Source: DASYQV01 sp036005125
GTDB lineage: Bacteria > Acidobacteriota > Vicinamibacteria > Vicinamibacterales > UBA2999
DNA: 6,182 nucleotides
Reading direction: 5' to 3'
Assembly (NCBI GenBank): GCA_036005125.1
Contig: DASYQV010000099.1
Location: 1 to 6,182, forward strand
The position numbers and the translations under genes were made by a program. Position 1 is the first letter of the stretch. Every line of letters begins with the position of its first letter. Positions 1 through 5,672 of this stretch are shown here, one piece after another. The notes below the pieces were generated by a model that was not told where the DNA came from, did not search any database, and saw nothing but the letters and a program-made list of their open reading frames with translations.

Positions 1-1483
1 TGTACTGAGCCCACCCGGGCGCCGGTCGCAGGAAGAAAAGCTGCTCGAGCGTCAGCTCGCCCTGGAAGATGTTGCCCTCGGAAAGACCCCAGTCCCGTTC
101 GAGATCGAGGGGCGTGACGACCTGACGATGGAGGATGATGCGCTTGAGGTTCGGCGCGAACTCCGCGAGCGTGTCGATCACCGTGTCGCCGAACTCCTCG
201 CGCTTCTCATCCCACGTGCCCTCCTTGAGATGGTAGGGGGCATACTGCACGAAGCACGACATCACGTGCTTGCCGGGCGGCGCGACCGACGGGTCGGTGA
301 GCGAGGGAATCACGATGTCGATGTACGGCCGGCGGGAGAAGCGTCCGTACTTCGCCTCGTCGTACGCCCGTTCCATGTAGTCCACGCCAGGCGAAATAGA
401 GATGGCGCCGCGGAGGTGGACGTGGCTCGCGTTGTTGTTGCCGGCGGGCACCGGAAAGTCGGGCAGGGTGTCGAGCGCGAGGTTGACCTTACCTGAACAC
501 CCGCGGAACTTGTAGCGGCGGATGTCGTCGAGAAAATCGTCCGGAACCGTGCCGCGCTCGAGGAAGCGCAGGAACGTCAGGCGCGGGTCGACGCTCGACG
601 CCACGAGCCTCGCGCGGATCTCGTCCCCGTTCGTGAGCGCGACGCCGCACGCTCTGTTGTCCTTGACGAGAATTCGCTCGACGGCCGCCTCCGTCCGGAT
701 TTCGGCGCCCGCCTCGCGCGCCGCATCCGCGATGGCGTTCGAGATGGCGCCGGTGCCGCCGCGGCACAAGCCCCACGATCTGAATGCGCCATCAATCTCG
801 CCCATGTAGTGATGGAGCAGCACGTACGCGGTGCCAGGCGACCGGACGCCGAGAAACGTGCCGATGATCCCGGAGGCAGACATGGTGGCCTTGAGCACGT
901 CGGTTTCGAACCACTGATCGAGGAAATCGACCGCGCTCATGGTCATGAGCTGAATCTGGTTGTACTGGTCCTCGCGTGACAGCCGTTGGAAGCGGCGCGC
1001 GAGAAAGAACAGCCTGGCGAGGCCGCGCGGGTCGAGCGAGGCGGGGTCGGGCGGCAGCATGCTCAGGATTGGCTTCACGAACCGGCCCATCTCGATCATG
1101 GCTTTGCCGTACTCGTCGTACGCTTCGGCATCCACCCTGGAGTGCCGCGTGATTTCGCGACGGGTCTTCGCGTGATCGTTGACGCGCCACAGGTAGTCGC
1201 CGTTCGGCATCGGTGTGAACGTGCCGTCGAGCGGCAGGATCTCGAGGCCGTGCCGCGGCAGGTCGAGCTCGCGGATGATCTCGGGACGCAGGAGAGATAC
1301 GACGTACGAACAGACTGAAAACTTGAAGCCGGGAAATACTTCCTCGGTGACGGCGGCGCCCCCGAGCACATGACGCCGTTCGAGCACCAGCACCTTCCGC
1401 CCGGCGCGCGCGAGATAGGCGGCAGTCGTCAGGCCGTTGTGACCGCCGCCGATCACGATCACGTCGTACTTCACGAAGGGCAT
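1..1483 (-). CDS. PYROXD2/phytoene-desaturase-like FAD-dependent oxidoreductase, partial (C-terminus beyond left edge)
   Basis: The minus-strand frame is open from ATG at 1483 to the window edge, giving 494 codons with no stop. Residues 8-28 form a dinucleotide-binding Rossmann fold (VIVIGGGHNGL core), with Glu35 ending the second strand (VLVLERR) and the Gly41-Gly42 motif following, as in FAD amine oxidase/phytoene desaturase-type flavoproteins. Residues 241-255 (RGGTGAISNAIADAA) and the late segment NIFQGELTLEQLFFLRP (471-487) match the PYROXD2-like branch. Family members usually run to about 520-580 residues, so the missing part is probably the last few dozen residues with the second FAD-contacting Gly-rich motif. 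The family is widespread and its substrates are mostly unassigned; redox chemistry on a small organic substrate is an inference. It is divergent from the GcvT-like gene. No Shine-Dalgarno is seen before ATG 1483; GTG at 1474 is an alternative leaderless start seven bases after a TATAAT. Family call is strong, exact function unknown. Confidence 0.9.
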   Translation of the reverse strand, partial: MPFVKYDVIVIGGGHNGLTTAAYLARAGRKVLVLERRHVLGGAAVTEEVFPGFKFSVCSYVVSLLRPEIIRELDLPRHGLEILPLDGTFTPMPNGDYLWRVNDHAKTRREITRHSRVDAEAYDEYGKAMIEMGRFVKPILSMLPPDPASLDPRGLARLFFLARRFQRLSREDQYNQIQLMTMSAVDFLDQWFETDVLKATMSASGIIGTFLGVRSPGTAYVLLHHYMGEIDGAFRSWGLCRGGTGAISNAIADAAREAGAEIRTEAAVERILVKDNRACGVALTNGDEIRARLVASSVDPRLTFLRFLERGTVPDDFLDDIRRYKFRGCSGKVNLALDTLPDFPVPAGNNNASHVHLRGAISISPGVDYMERAYDEAKYGRFSRRPYIDIVIPSLTDPSVAPPGKHVMSCFVQYAPYHLKEGTWDEKREEFGDTVIDTLAEFAPNLKRIILHRQVVTPLDLERDWGLSEGNIFQGELTLEQLFFLRPAPGWAQY

Positions 1484-1487
1484 TATA
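1482..1487 (-). promoter_or_regulatory. Candidate -10 element (TATAAT) of the oxidoreductase gene
   Basis: A perfect TATAAT on the minus strand overlaps the annotated ATG (1483-1481). If it is a real -10 element, transcription would begin around 1474, exactly where an in-frame GTG lies (codon 4), seven bases after the hexamer, giving a leaderless mRNA. No good -35 at normal spacing is visible: TTGATA at 1501-1506 (minus strand) is only 13 bases away. This is a sequence match only. Confidence 0.4.
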
Positions 1488-1488
1488 T

Positions 1489-1500
1489 CGGTGCGCACCG
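1489..1500. promoter_or_regulatory. 12-bp perfect palindrome, candidate operator
   Basis: CGGTGCGCACCG is identical to its own reverse complement. It sits immediately upstream of the oxidoreductase TATAAT and about 90 bases before the start of the divergent GcvT-like gene, a place where a dimeric regulator could control one or both genes. No regulator gene lies in the window and the symmetry does not extend past 12 bases, so an operator role is an inference. A chance palindrome in GC-rich sequence is possible. Confidence 0.3.
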
Positions 1501-1507
1501 TATCAAA

Positions 1508-1578
1508 GGCCGCGGGCTCCGGACTCCGACCTCCAGCAAAAGCGTTTTCCTGTAACCTGAAGTCCGTAGCCCGCAGCC
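1508..1578. repeat. Heptamer-built imperfect palindrome, locus A (divergent spacer)
   Basis: The left arm reads in 7-base steps GGCCGCG (1508), GGCTCCG (1515), GACTCCG (1522), ACCTCCA (1529). The right arm read on the minus strand from 1578 gives GGCTGCG, GGCTACG, GACTTCA, GGTTACA. The apex is AAAA-GCG-TTTT (1538-1548). Comparing left arm with reverse-complemented right arm, about 25 of 34 positions agree, best in the outer two units. It fills most of the spacer between the divergent oxidoreductase and GcvT-like genes and ends two bases before the TATACT of the latter. There is no T-tract typical of an intrinsic terminator. Confidence 0.75.
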
Positions 1579-1580
1579 GG

Positions 1581-1586
1581 TATACT
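1581..1586 (+). promoter_or_regulatory. Candidate -10 element (TATACT) for a leaderless GcvT-like transcript
   Basis: TATACT matches the bacterial -10 consensus at five of six positions and is followed by exactly six bases (TCGGTC) and then the GTG start at 1593. This is the spacing expected if transcription starts on the first base of the start codon. There is no Shine-Dalgarno before that GTG, which agrees with a leaderless mRNA. The -35 region would fall inside the right arm of the locus A palindrome and shows no TTGACA-like match. Confidence 0.55.
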
Positions 1587-1592
1587 TCGGTC

Positions 1593-2792
1593 GTGCCAGT
1601 CGGGACCGCTTTTCATCCACGCACGTTTCCGCTCTGCGAGTCGCTCAACTACCGTGAGTGGTCCGGCTACTACGCGGTCAGCGTGTACGAGACCCATCAC
1701 GAGCACGAGTACAACGCGATCCGCAACGCGGCCGCGCTCATTGACGTCTCGCCCCTCTTCAAGTACCTCGTCACAGGACCCGACGCGACGCGTCTCGTCA
1801 ACCGAGTGATCACGCGCAACGTGGAGAAGATGGCGGTGGGCCAGGTCTATTACACGCCGTGGTGCGACGAGCACGGCAAGGTGATCGACGACGGCACCGT
1901 GACGCGGCTCGGGGAGCAGACGTACCGGTGGACGGCGGCCGATCCGAGCCTGCGGTGGTTCCGGCAGAACGCGGCCGGCCTGGCTGTGGAGATCGAGGAC
2001 ATCTCGGAGGACGTCGCGGCGCTCGCGCTGCAGGGACCGACATCGGCGCGCGTGCTTCGGGCGGTCGGCGAGCTCGACGTCGACGCCCTCAAGTATTTTC
2101 GCGTGACGGGCGGTCGGATTGCGGGCGTGCCCGTTCACGTCTCGCGTACGGGCTACACGGGAGATCTCGGCTACGAGATCTGGATCCCGGCCGAAGCGGC
2201 GGTCACCGTCTGGGACGCGCTGATGGAGGGCGGCAGGCCGTTCGAGATCAAGCCGGCCGGCATGCTGGCGCTCGACGTCGCACGCGTGGAAGCGGGACTG
2301 CTGCTCATCGACGTGGACTTCAACAGCAGCAAGAAAGCGCTCATCGAATCGCAGAAATACACGCCCTACGAAATGGGCCTCGGACGGCTCGTGCAGCTCG
2401 ACAAGGCGCCGTTTGTCGGACGTCCGACGCTCGCGGCCGAACAGCGGAGCGGCCCCCGTAGAATGATCGTCGGACTCGAAGTCGATTGGACGGAGGTCGA
2501 GACGATCCACGATCGGCTGGGCCTGGCGCCGGTGGCTCCCGCCGCGGCCTCACGCGTGCACGTCCCCGTGTTCCGCGACGGCCGTCAGGTCGGGCGCGCG
2601 ACGACCACGACGTGGTCGCCGACGCTGAAACGCATGATCGCCCTCGCCACCATCGACGCGCCGCATTGTGCCGAGCGGACGCGTCTCGAGATTGAGATGA
2701 CCGTCGAGGCCGTGAGGTATCACGTCGGCGCGACGGTCGTGAAGACGCCGTTCTTCAACCCGCCCCGGAAGACGGCGACGCCGCCACCATGA
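1593..2792 (+). CDS. GcvT-like aminomethyltransferase-family protein
   Basis: The 399-residue product has the folate-binding GcvT fold. Visible landmarks are LIDVSPLFKYLVTGPDA (49-65), the acidic pair of GKVIDDGTV (95-103; Asp99/Asp100, corresponding to the catalytic Asp region of T-protein), ALQGPTS (145-151), SRTGYTGDLGYEIWIPA (184-200), PAGMLALDVARVEAGLL (221-237), and a C-terminal GCV_T_C barrel segment VGRATTTTWSPTLKRMIALATI (333-354). T-proteins move a methylene group from an aminomethyl donor to tetrahydrofolate; relatives demethylate N- or S-methyl compounds. The N-terminus (LNYREWSGYY) differs from canonical GcvT, and no gcvH or gcvP is adjacent, so a specialised tetrahydrofolate-dependent demethylase or aminomethyltransferase is as likely as the glycine-cleavage T-protein. 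GTG 1593 is chosen because the frame further upstream, back to 1491, reads through the palindrome and looks non-coding, and a TATACT lies at leaderless spacing. Its stop is 7 bases from the stop of the convergent membrane protein. Confidence 0.88.
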   Translation: MPVGTAFHPRTFPLCESLNYREWSGYYAVSVYETHHEHEYNAIRNAAALIDVSPLFKYLVTGPDATRLVNRVITRNVEKMAVGQVYYTPWCDEHGKVIDDGTVTRLGEQTYRWTAADPSLRWFRQNAAGLAVEIEDISEDVAALALQGPTSARVLRAVGELDVDALKYFRVTGGRIAGVPVHVSRTGYTGDLGYEIWIPAEAAVTVWDALMEGGRPFEIKPAGMLALDVARVEAGLLLIDVDFNSSKKALIESQKYTPYEMGLGRLVQLDKAPFVGRPTLAAEQRSGPRRMIVGLEVDWTEVETIHDRLGLAPVAPAAASRVHVPVFRDGRQVGRATTTTWSPTLKRMIALATIDAPHCAERTRLEIEMTVEAVRYHVGATVVKTPFFNPPRKTATPPP

Positions 2793-2799
2793 CGCCGGG

Positions 2800-3168
2800 C
2801 TACGACTTTGCACTCCCGGCCCGGGCCCGCCGCGCGTCGATGAACGACTTCACGCAGAGCGCGACGAAGATCCCGGTCAGCAGCACCATGGTCACTTGCG
2901 ACGCCACGGCGAGGGCAGATCGCACGCCTGTGGGCGTGCGCAACAGCGACATCAGCGCGCCGACGAAGCCGATCGTGCCCAGCAGCGACGCGATGTGCAT
3001 CGCGTGCTTGCGCGAATGCTCGGAGCGTGCGATGAATCCGAGGAGGAGCAGTGGCACCCCGAAGATTGCAGGAATCAACGCGGTGAGGCTGCTCGTCCCG
3101 GTCAGAAGGTATCCCGCCAGCCCGAGCAGCGTGAGCAGCAGTCCGAACACGATCGTCGTGGAAGCCAT
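2800..3168 (-). CDS. Small four-helix membrane protein, function unknown
   Basis: This 122-residue protein is mostly hydrophobic, with four likely membrane helices near residues 5-23, 28-46, 57-75 and 86-107. A basic loop (ARSEHSRKHAMH, 47-58) separates helices 2 and 3, and the tail is short and positively charged (DARRARAGSAKS). No catalytic or metal-binding motif is visible and I do not recognise a named family. The reading is supported by a clean hydrophobic periodicity not expected from an antisense shadow, and by a TACAAT seven bases before the ATG. It is divergent from the doxX-family gene with only 31 bases between starts, so the two small membrane proteins may be co-regulated. It converges with the GcvT-like gene. 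Confidence 0.8.
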   Translation of the reverse strand: MASTTIVFGLLLTLLGLAGYLLTGTSSLTALIPAIFGVPLLLLGFIARSEHSRKHAMHIASLLGTIGFVGALMSLLRTPTGVRSALAVASQVTMVLLTGIFVALCVKSFIDARRARAGSAKS

Positions 3169-3175
3169 GGACTAA

Positions 3176-3181
3176 ATTGTA
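3176..3181 (-). promoter_or_regulatory. Candidate -10 element (TACAAT) for a leaderless membrane-protein transcript
   Basis: On the minus strand TACAAT matches the -10 consensus at five of six positions and is followed by seven bases (TTAGTCC) and then the ATG at 3168. No Shine-Dalgarno lies in that gap, so a leaderless start is the simplest reading. No convincing -35 is seen at 16-18 bases. The AT-rich core lies in the 31-base divergent spacer and could also serve the doxX-family gene. Confidence 0.5.
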
Positions 3182-3187
3182 ACCACG

Positions 3188-3194
3188 AAGGGAG
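3188..3194 (+). promoter_or_regulatory. Ribosome binding site of the DoxX-family gene
   Basis: AAGGGAG, with core GGAG at 3191-3194, lies five bases upstream of ATG 3200. It is the only clear Shine-Dalgarno sequence in the window and fixes this start. It contrasts with the GcvT-like, membrane-protein, kynA and kynU starts, which have none. Confidence 0.75.
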
Positions 3195-3199
3195 ACGAC

Positions 3200-3583
3200 A
3201 TGATTCCAGAGCGCTATGCCCCGCAGCTGTACGCCCTGTTCCGCATCGTCTTCGGGTTCCTCTTCCTGTTCCACGGCCTGCAGAAGTTGTTCGGAATGTT
3301 CGGCGGCGTCGGTGGCCAGGCAGTCCCGCTGGGATCGATGTTCGGCGCGGCGGGCGTCATCGAACTCGTGTGCAGCGTGTTGATCATGCTCGGCCTGTTC
3401 ACCAGGATCGCCGCGTTCATCGCCTCGGGCGAGATGGCCGCAGCGTACTTCATCGCGCATTTTCCGATGGGGCTCGTCCCCCTCCAGAATGGCGGCGAGC
3501 TTGCCGTCCTCTATTGCTTTGCCTTTCTGTACATCGCCACGCGCGGGCCCGGGATGTGCAGCCTCGATGGCTTGCGCCGCTAA
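3200..3583 (+). CDS. DoxX-family membrane protein
   Basis: The 127-residue product has the four-helix DoxX layout. It opens with LFRIVFGFLFLFHGLQKLFG (13-32, the conserved R..FG..F..HG.QK signature). Next come AGVIELVCSVLIMLGLFTRI (51-70), a GEMAAAYFIAHFP motif (77-89) and NGGELAVLYCFAFLYIATRGPG (97-118), ending with the usual short SLDGLRR tail. The length is normal for the family. DoxX proteins are inner-membrane proteins linked to quinone-dependent oxidations or redox stress in some organisms; many, including this one, have no assigned substrate. Start is set by the GGAG site five bases upstream. The gene converges with kynU, leaving 21 bases between the stops, and is divergent from the four-helix protein. 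There is no direct sign that it belongs to the tryptophan group. Confidence 0.92.
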   Translation: MIPERYAPQLYALFRIVFGFLFLFHGLQKLFGMFGGVGGQAVPLGSMFGAAGVIELVCSVLIMLGLFTRIAAFIASGEMAAAYFIAHFPMGLVPLQNGGELAVLYCFAFLYIATRGPGMCSLDGLRR

Positions 3584-3604
3584 CAAGTGGTGTAAGCCAT
3601 CGTT

Positions 3605-4771
3605 TCAATCCAGCGCGAGCACTTCACCGAGCGTCGCGACGGCCTGGCGCAACTGATCGTCGCTCAGGTACGGCGCCGGGCCGATCCGCAGCACGTCTCC
3701 GCGGAAGTCGGTGCGCACGCCGTGAGCGCGCAGACGAGATGAGAGATCGCCAGCGCGTGGCGAACGGACGGCGAGGAAACCGGCACGACGCTCGTCGGGA
3801 ATCGACTCGACGCGCGCGATCGAGGGATTGGCGTCGAGCGATTCGAACTCTCGTTTCAGCAGTCCCACCTGGTGCCGGCTGATCTCGCGAAGGGCATGCG
3901 GGGTGAGGCCCTGCGCCTCGTGGAAGTCGAAGACTGCGGCCGCGCGGTAATGAGAGGTCGGGTCGTAGGTCGCGCCCGCGAACGCCGCGGCGCCGAGTCC
4001 GTACTCGACGATCCTGCGCCCGCCGGCACGTTCGAGAGCGCCAAACTCGGCAAACCATCCCGTCAGCACGGGACGGAGCCGACATCCCGGCGGCACGCGG
4101 AGGAAGCAGTTGCCCTCACCAAGCTGACAGTACTTGTAGCCGCCGCCGGTGACGAACGCCTGCTCGAGGCCGAGGCCGCGAATGTCGAACGGGACCACGT
4201 TCAGATGGTGGTACGCGTCGACCAGGAGCGTCACGCCGTGCGTCGCACACGCGGACGCGACCCGGTCGAGGCCTGGAACGATCTCGGCGGTGTCGTACAA
4301 CACCGAGGAGACGAGCGCGCCCGCCGTGCGATCGTCAACGGCGCGCGCGAGCCGTTCGGCCAGATCGTCGGCCGGCCGGGCAGGCACGCGCACGACGTCG
4401 AAGCCCTCCTCGCCGAGTCGATCGAGCTGCCGGCGGATCGTGTGGAATTCGCCGTCCGTGGTGACAAGCCGCGGCCTCTCACGGAGCGGCAAGGCGGAGA
4501 GCAGCCGCGTCACGAGCTCGTGGGTATTCTGCCCGAGCGCGACCTCGGCACCGGGCTCCGCCAGGAGCCGCCTCCATCCCGCCTGCACGCGCGCCGCCTG
4601 CTCCGCCGCGCGGCCCCACTTCTCGTCGACGAGCTCCGCCGCATCGAGCCATGCTCGCTGCTGCGCCTCGAAGCCGACGTCCGGCCAGGCCTGGTGCGAG
4701 TGGCCGGTCAGCAGGAGACGCTCTGCGACTCTGAATCTCGTGTAGTGCGCCGCCAGATGTTTGTGAACCAT
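3605..4771 (-). CDS. kynU: Kynureninase-like PLP-dependent enzyme
   Basis: The 388-residue product is a fold-type I PLP enzyme of the class V aminotransferase/kynureninase group. Motifs in order: LLLTGHSHQAWP (19-30, in place of the usual GNS/GLQ segment), QNTHELVTRLLSAL (81-94), LLVDAYHHLNVVPFDI (183-198) with Asp185 as the likely PLP-ring Asp, GGGYKYCQLGEG (209-220) with Lys213 as the likely Schiff-base lysine in the GYKY signature of kynureninases, and TDFRGDVLRIGPAPYLSDDQL (354-374), the usual C-terminal substrate-side motif. Kynureninase splits kynurenine (or 3-hydroxykynurenine) into anthranilate and alanine in the cytosol. It follows kynA in the same direction after a 95-base spacer packed with heptamer repeats, which strongly supports the role. 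Several motifs diverge from textbook KynU, so another beta-elimination or C-S lyase activity is possible. The ATG sits one base from a repeat unit and lacks a Shine-Dalgarno. Confidence 0.8.
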   Translation of the reverse strand: MVHKHLAAHYTRFRVAERLLLTGHSHQAWPDVGFEAQQRAWLDAAELVDEKWGRAAEQAARVQAGWRRLLAEPGAEVALGQNTHELVTRLLSALPLRERPRLVTTDGEFHTIRRQLDRLGEEGFDVVRVPARPADDLAERLARAVDDRTAGALVSSVLYDTAEIVPGLDRVASACATHGVTLLVDAYHHLNVVPFDIRGLGLEQAFVTGGGYKYCQLGEGNCFLRVPPGCRLRPVLTGWFAEFGALERAGGRRIVEYGLGAAAFAGATYDPTSHYRAAAVFDFHEAQGLTPHALREISRHQVGLLKREFESLDANPSIARVESIPDERRAGFLAVRSPRAGDLSSRLRAHGVRTDFRGDVLRIGPAPYLSDDQLRQAVATLGEVLALD

Positions 4772-4772
4772 A

Positions 4773-4867
4773 TCAGGCCCCAGGGATCAGGCCTCAGGCC
4801 TCAGGGCTGTCTCAGGCATCAGGCAGGCTTGGGCCTGAGACTGCCCTGATCCCTGATCGCTCAGGCC
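4773..4867. repeat. Heptamer-built palindromic array, locus B (kynA-kynU spacer)
   Basis: Seven-base units in direct orientation are TCAGGCC (4773), CCAGGGA (4780), TCAGGCC (4787), TCAGGCC (4794), TCAGGGC (4801), TCAGGCA (4812), TCAGGCA (4819) and TCAGGCC (4861). Inverted units are at 4833 (GCCTGAG), 4843 (GCCCTGA) and 4850 (TCCCTGA). The strongest stem pairs 4801-4817 with 4833-4849, with 16 of 17 positions complementary around a 15-base loop. The array spans the whole spacer: its last unit shares one base with the kynA stop codon and its first begins one base upstream of the kynU ATG. No T-tract follows, so it is not a standard terminator. Confidence 0.85.
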
Positions 4868-5661
4868 TACAGGAGTGCCCTGATTTTCCACAAATCGGGA
4901 AATATGGGCTCCCCGAGCGTGGTTCGCAGATACGCGGCGCCGCTCGATCCGCCGGTTCCGTGCTTGGTACCGATGGTTCGTTCCACCATCTTCACGTGCC
5001 GGTATCGCCACTCCTGCATGCCCTCGTCCAGATCGACCAGTCTCTCGCAGAGCTCCGCGTTCTTCGTGTCGTGTCGATAGATCTCCACGAGGATTGTCTG
5101 GATGTCGGGCGACGCCTCGACCGGCGCGGTCGGGTCGCGGTGCAGATGCGCGGGCGGAACGCTGTAGCCTTCGCGCGCAAGATAGTGCAGGAACGCGTCC
5201 CACACGGTGGATTCCCGGTATCGCCGCTCGAGCGCGGTACGTGCGCGGGTGCCGGGCTGGAACCGCGCGATCGCCTGCTCCGACTTGATCCCGAGGGTGA
5301 ACTCGAGCTGCCGGAACTGATCCGACTGGAACCCGCTCGCCGCTTCGAGCCGCTGGCGGAACGTCAGGAACTCGAGCGGCGTCATCGTCTCGAGGATGTC
5401 GAGCTGCGCGACCATGACCTTCAGAATCGTCAGCACGCGCTTGAGCGTATGCTGCACCCGATGGGGCTCGTCCTGTTCGAGCAGCGTCCGCACGCGATCG
5501 AACTCGTGCAGCAGCTCCTTGAACCACAGCTCGTACACCTGGTGGATGACGATGAAGAGCATCTCGTCGTGCTCGGGCCCCTCCGAGCGTGGCTGCTGGA
5601 GCGAGAGCAGCTCGTCGATTTTCAGATAACTTCCGTACGCGACCGCGGGGTCTTGGGCCAT
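4867..5661 (-). CDS. kynA: Tryptophan 2,3-dioxygenase
   Basis: This 264-residue protein carries the full signature of the haem-dependent tryptophan 2,3-dioxygenases, which insert O2 into the indole ring of L-tryptophan to give N-formylkynurenine. HDEMLFIVIHQVYELWFKEL (31-50) contains Phe36 and His40, matching the distal Phe/His pair of the Xanthomonas enzyme. MTPLEFLTFRQRL (93-105) contains Phe98 and Arg102, the substrate-carboxylate region. EWRYRHVKMVERTIGTKHGT (217-236) holds the expected haem-ligand His222 and substrate-binding Thr236, followed by GGSSGAAYL. Residue matches are by motif alignment from memory. Length is near the short end for bacterial members. It lies between the OYE-domain gene and kynU on the same strand, with 113- and 95-base spacers, both filled with heptamer repeats. 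The ATG at 5661 gives the usual short N-terminus before YGSYLKIDELLSLQ; no Shine-Dalgarno is visible. The TAG stop is followed in frame by GCC TGA, a second stop supplied by the repeat. Confidence 0.96.
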   Translation of the reverse strand: MAQDPAVAYGSYLKIDELLSLQQPRSEGPEHDEMLFIVIHQVYELWFKELLHEFDRVRTLLEQDEPHRVQHTLKRVLTILKVMVAQLDILETMTPLEFLTFRQRLEAASGFQSDQFRQLEFTLGIKSEQAIARFQPGTRARTALERRYRESTVWDAFLHYLAREGYSVPPAHLHRDPTAPVEASPDIQTILVEIYRHDTKNAELCERLVDLDEGMQEWRYRHVKMVERTIGTKHGTGGSSGAAYLRTTLGEPIFPDLWKIRALL

Positions 5662-5672
5662 ATCAAACCAAA

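Noticed and set aside
1491..1592. N-terminal extension of the GcvT-like protein from GTG 1491
   Set aside because: The 34 added residues read through the heptamer palindrome and do not resemble a family N-terminus; GTG 1593 has a -10 element at leaderless spacing.
1503..2510. Long minus-strand open frame (335 codons) opposite the GcvT-like gene
   Set aside because: It lies antisense to a clearly recognised gene, is rich in Arg, His and Asp as expected from GC-rich reverse reading, and begins inside the gene; no family signature is seen.
2720..3586. Minus-strand open frame of 288 codons across the four-helix protein and DoxX-family genes
   Set aside because: It overlaps two hydrophobic membrane-protein genes in other frames, and its own product is a charged, low-information chain typical of a shadow frame.
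2896..3882. Plus-strand open frame of 328 codons spanning three genes
   Set aside because: It crosses the four-helix, DoxX-family and kynU genes out of frame, is Arg-rich, and carries no domain signature.
3872..4849. Plus-strand open frame of 325 codons opposite kynU
   Set aside because: Antisense to a recognised PLP enzyme and running into the repeat spacer; no motif of its own.
4773..4867. CRISPR array or variable-number tandem repeat
   Set aside because: Units are only 7 bases, lack spacers and occur in both orientations, so this is not CRISPR; the inverted layout repeated at other loci also does not fit a simple tandem repeat.
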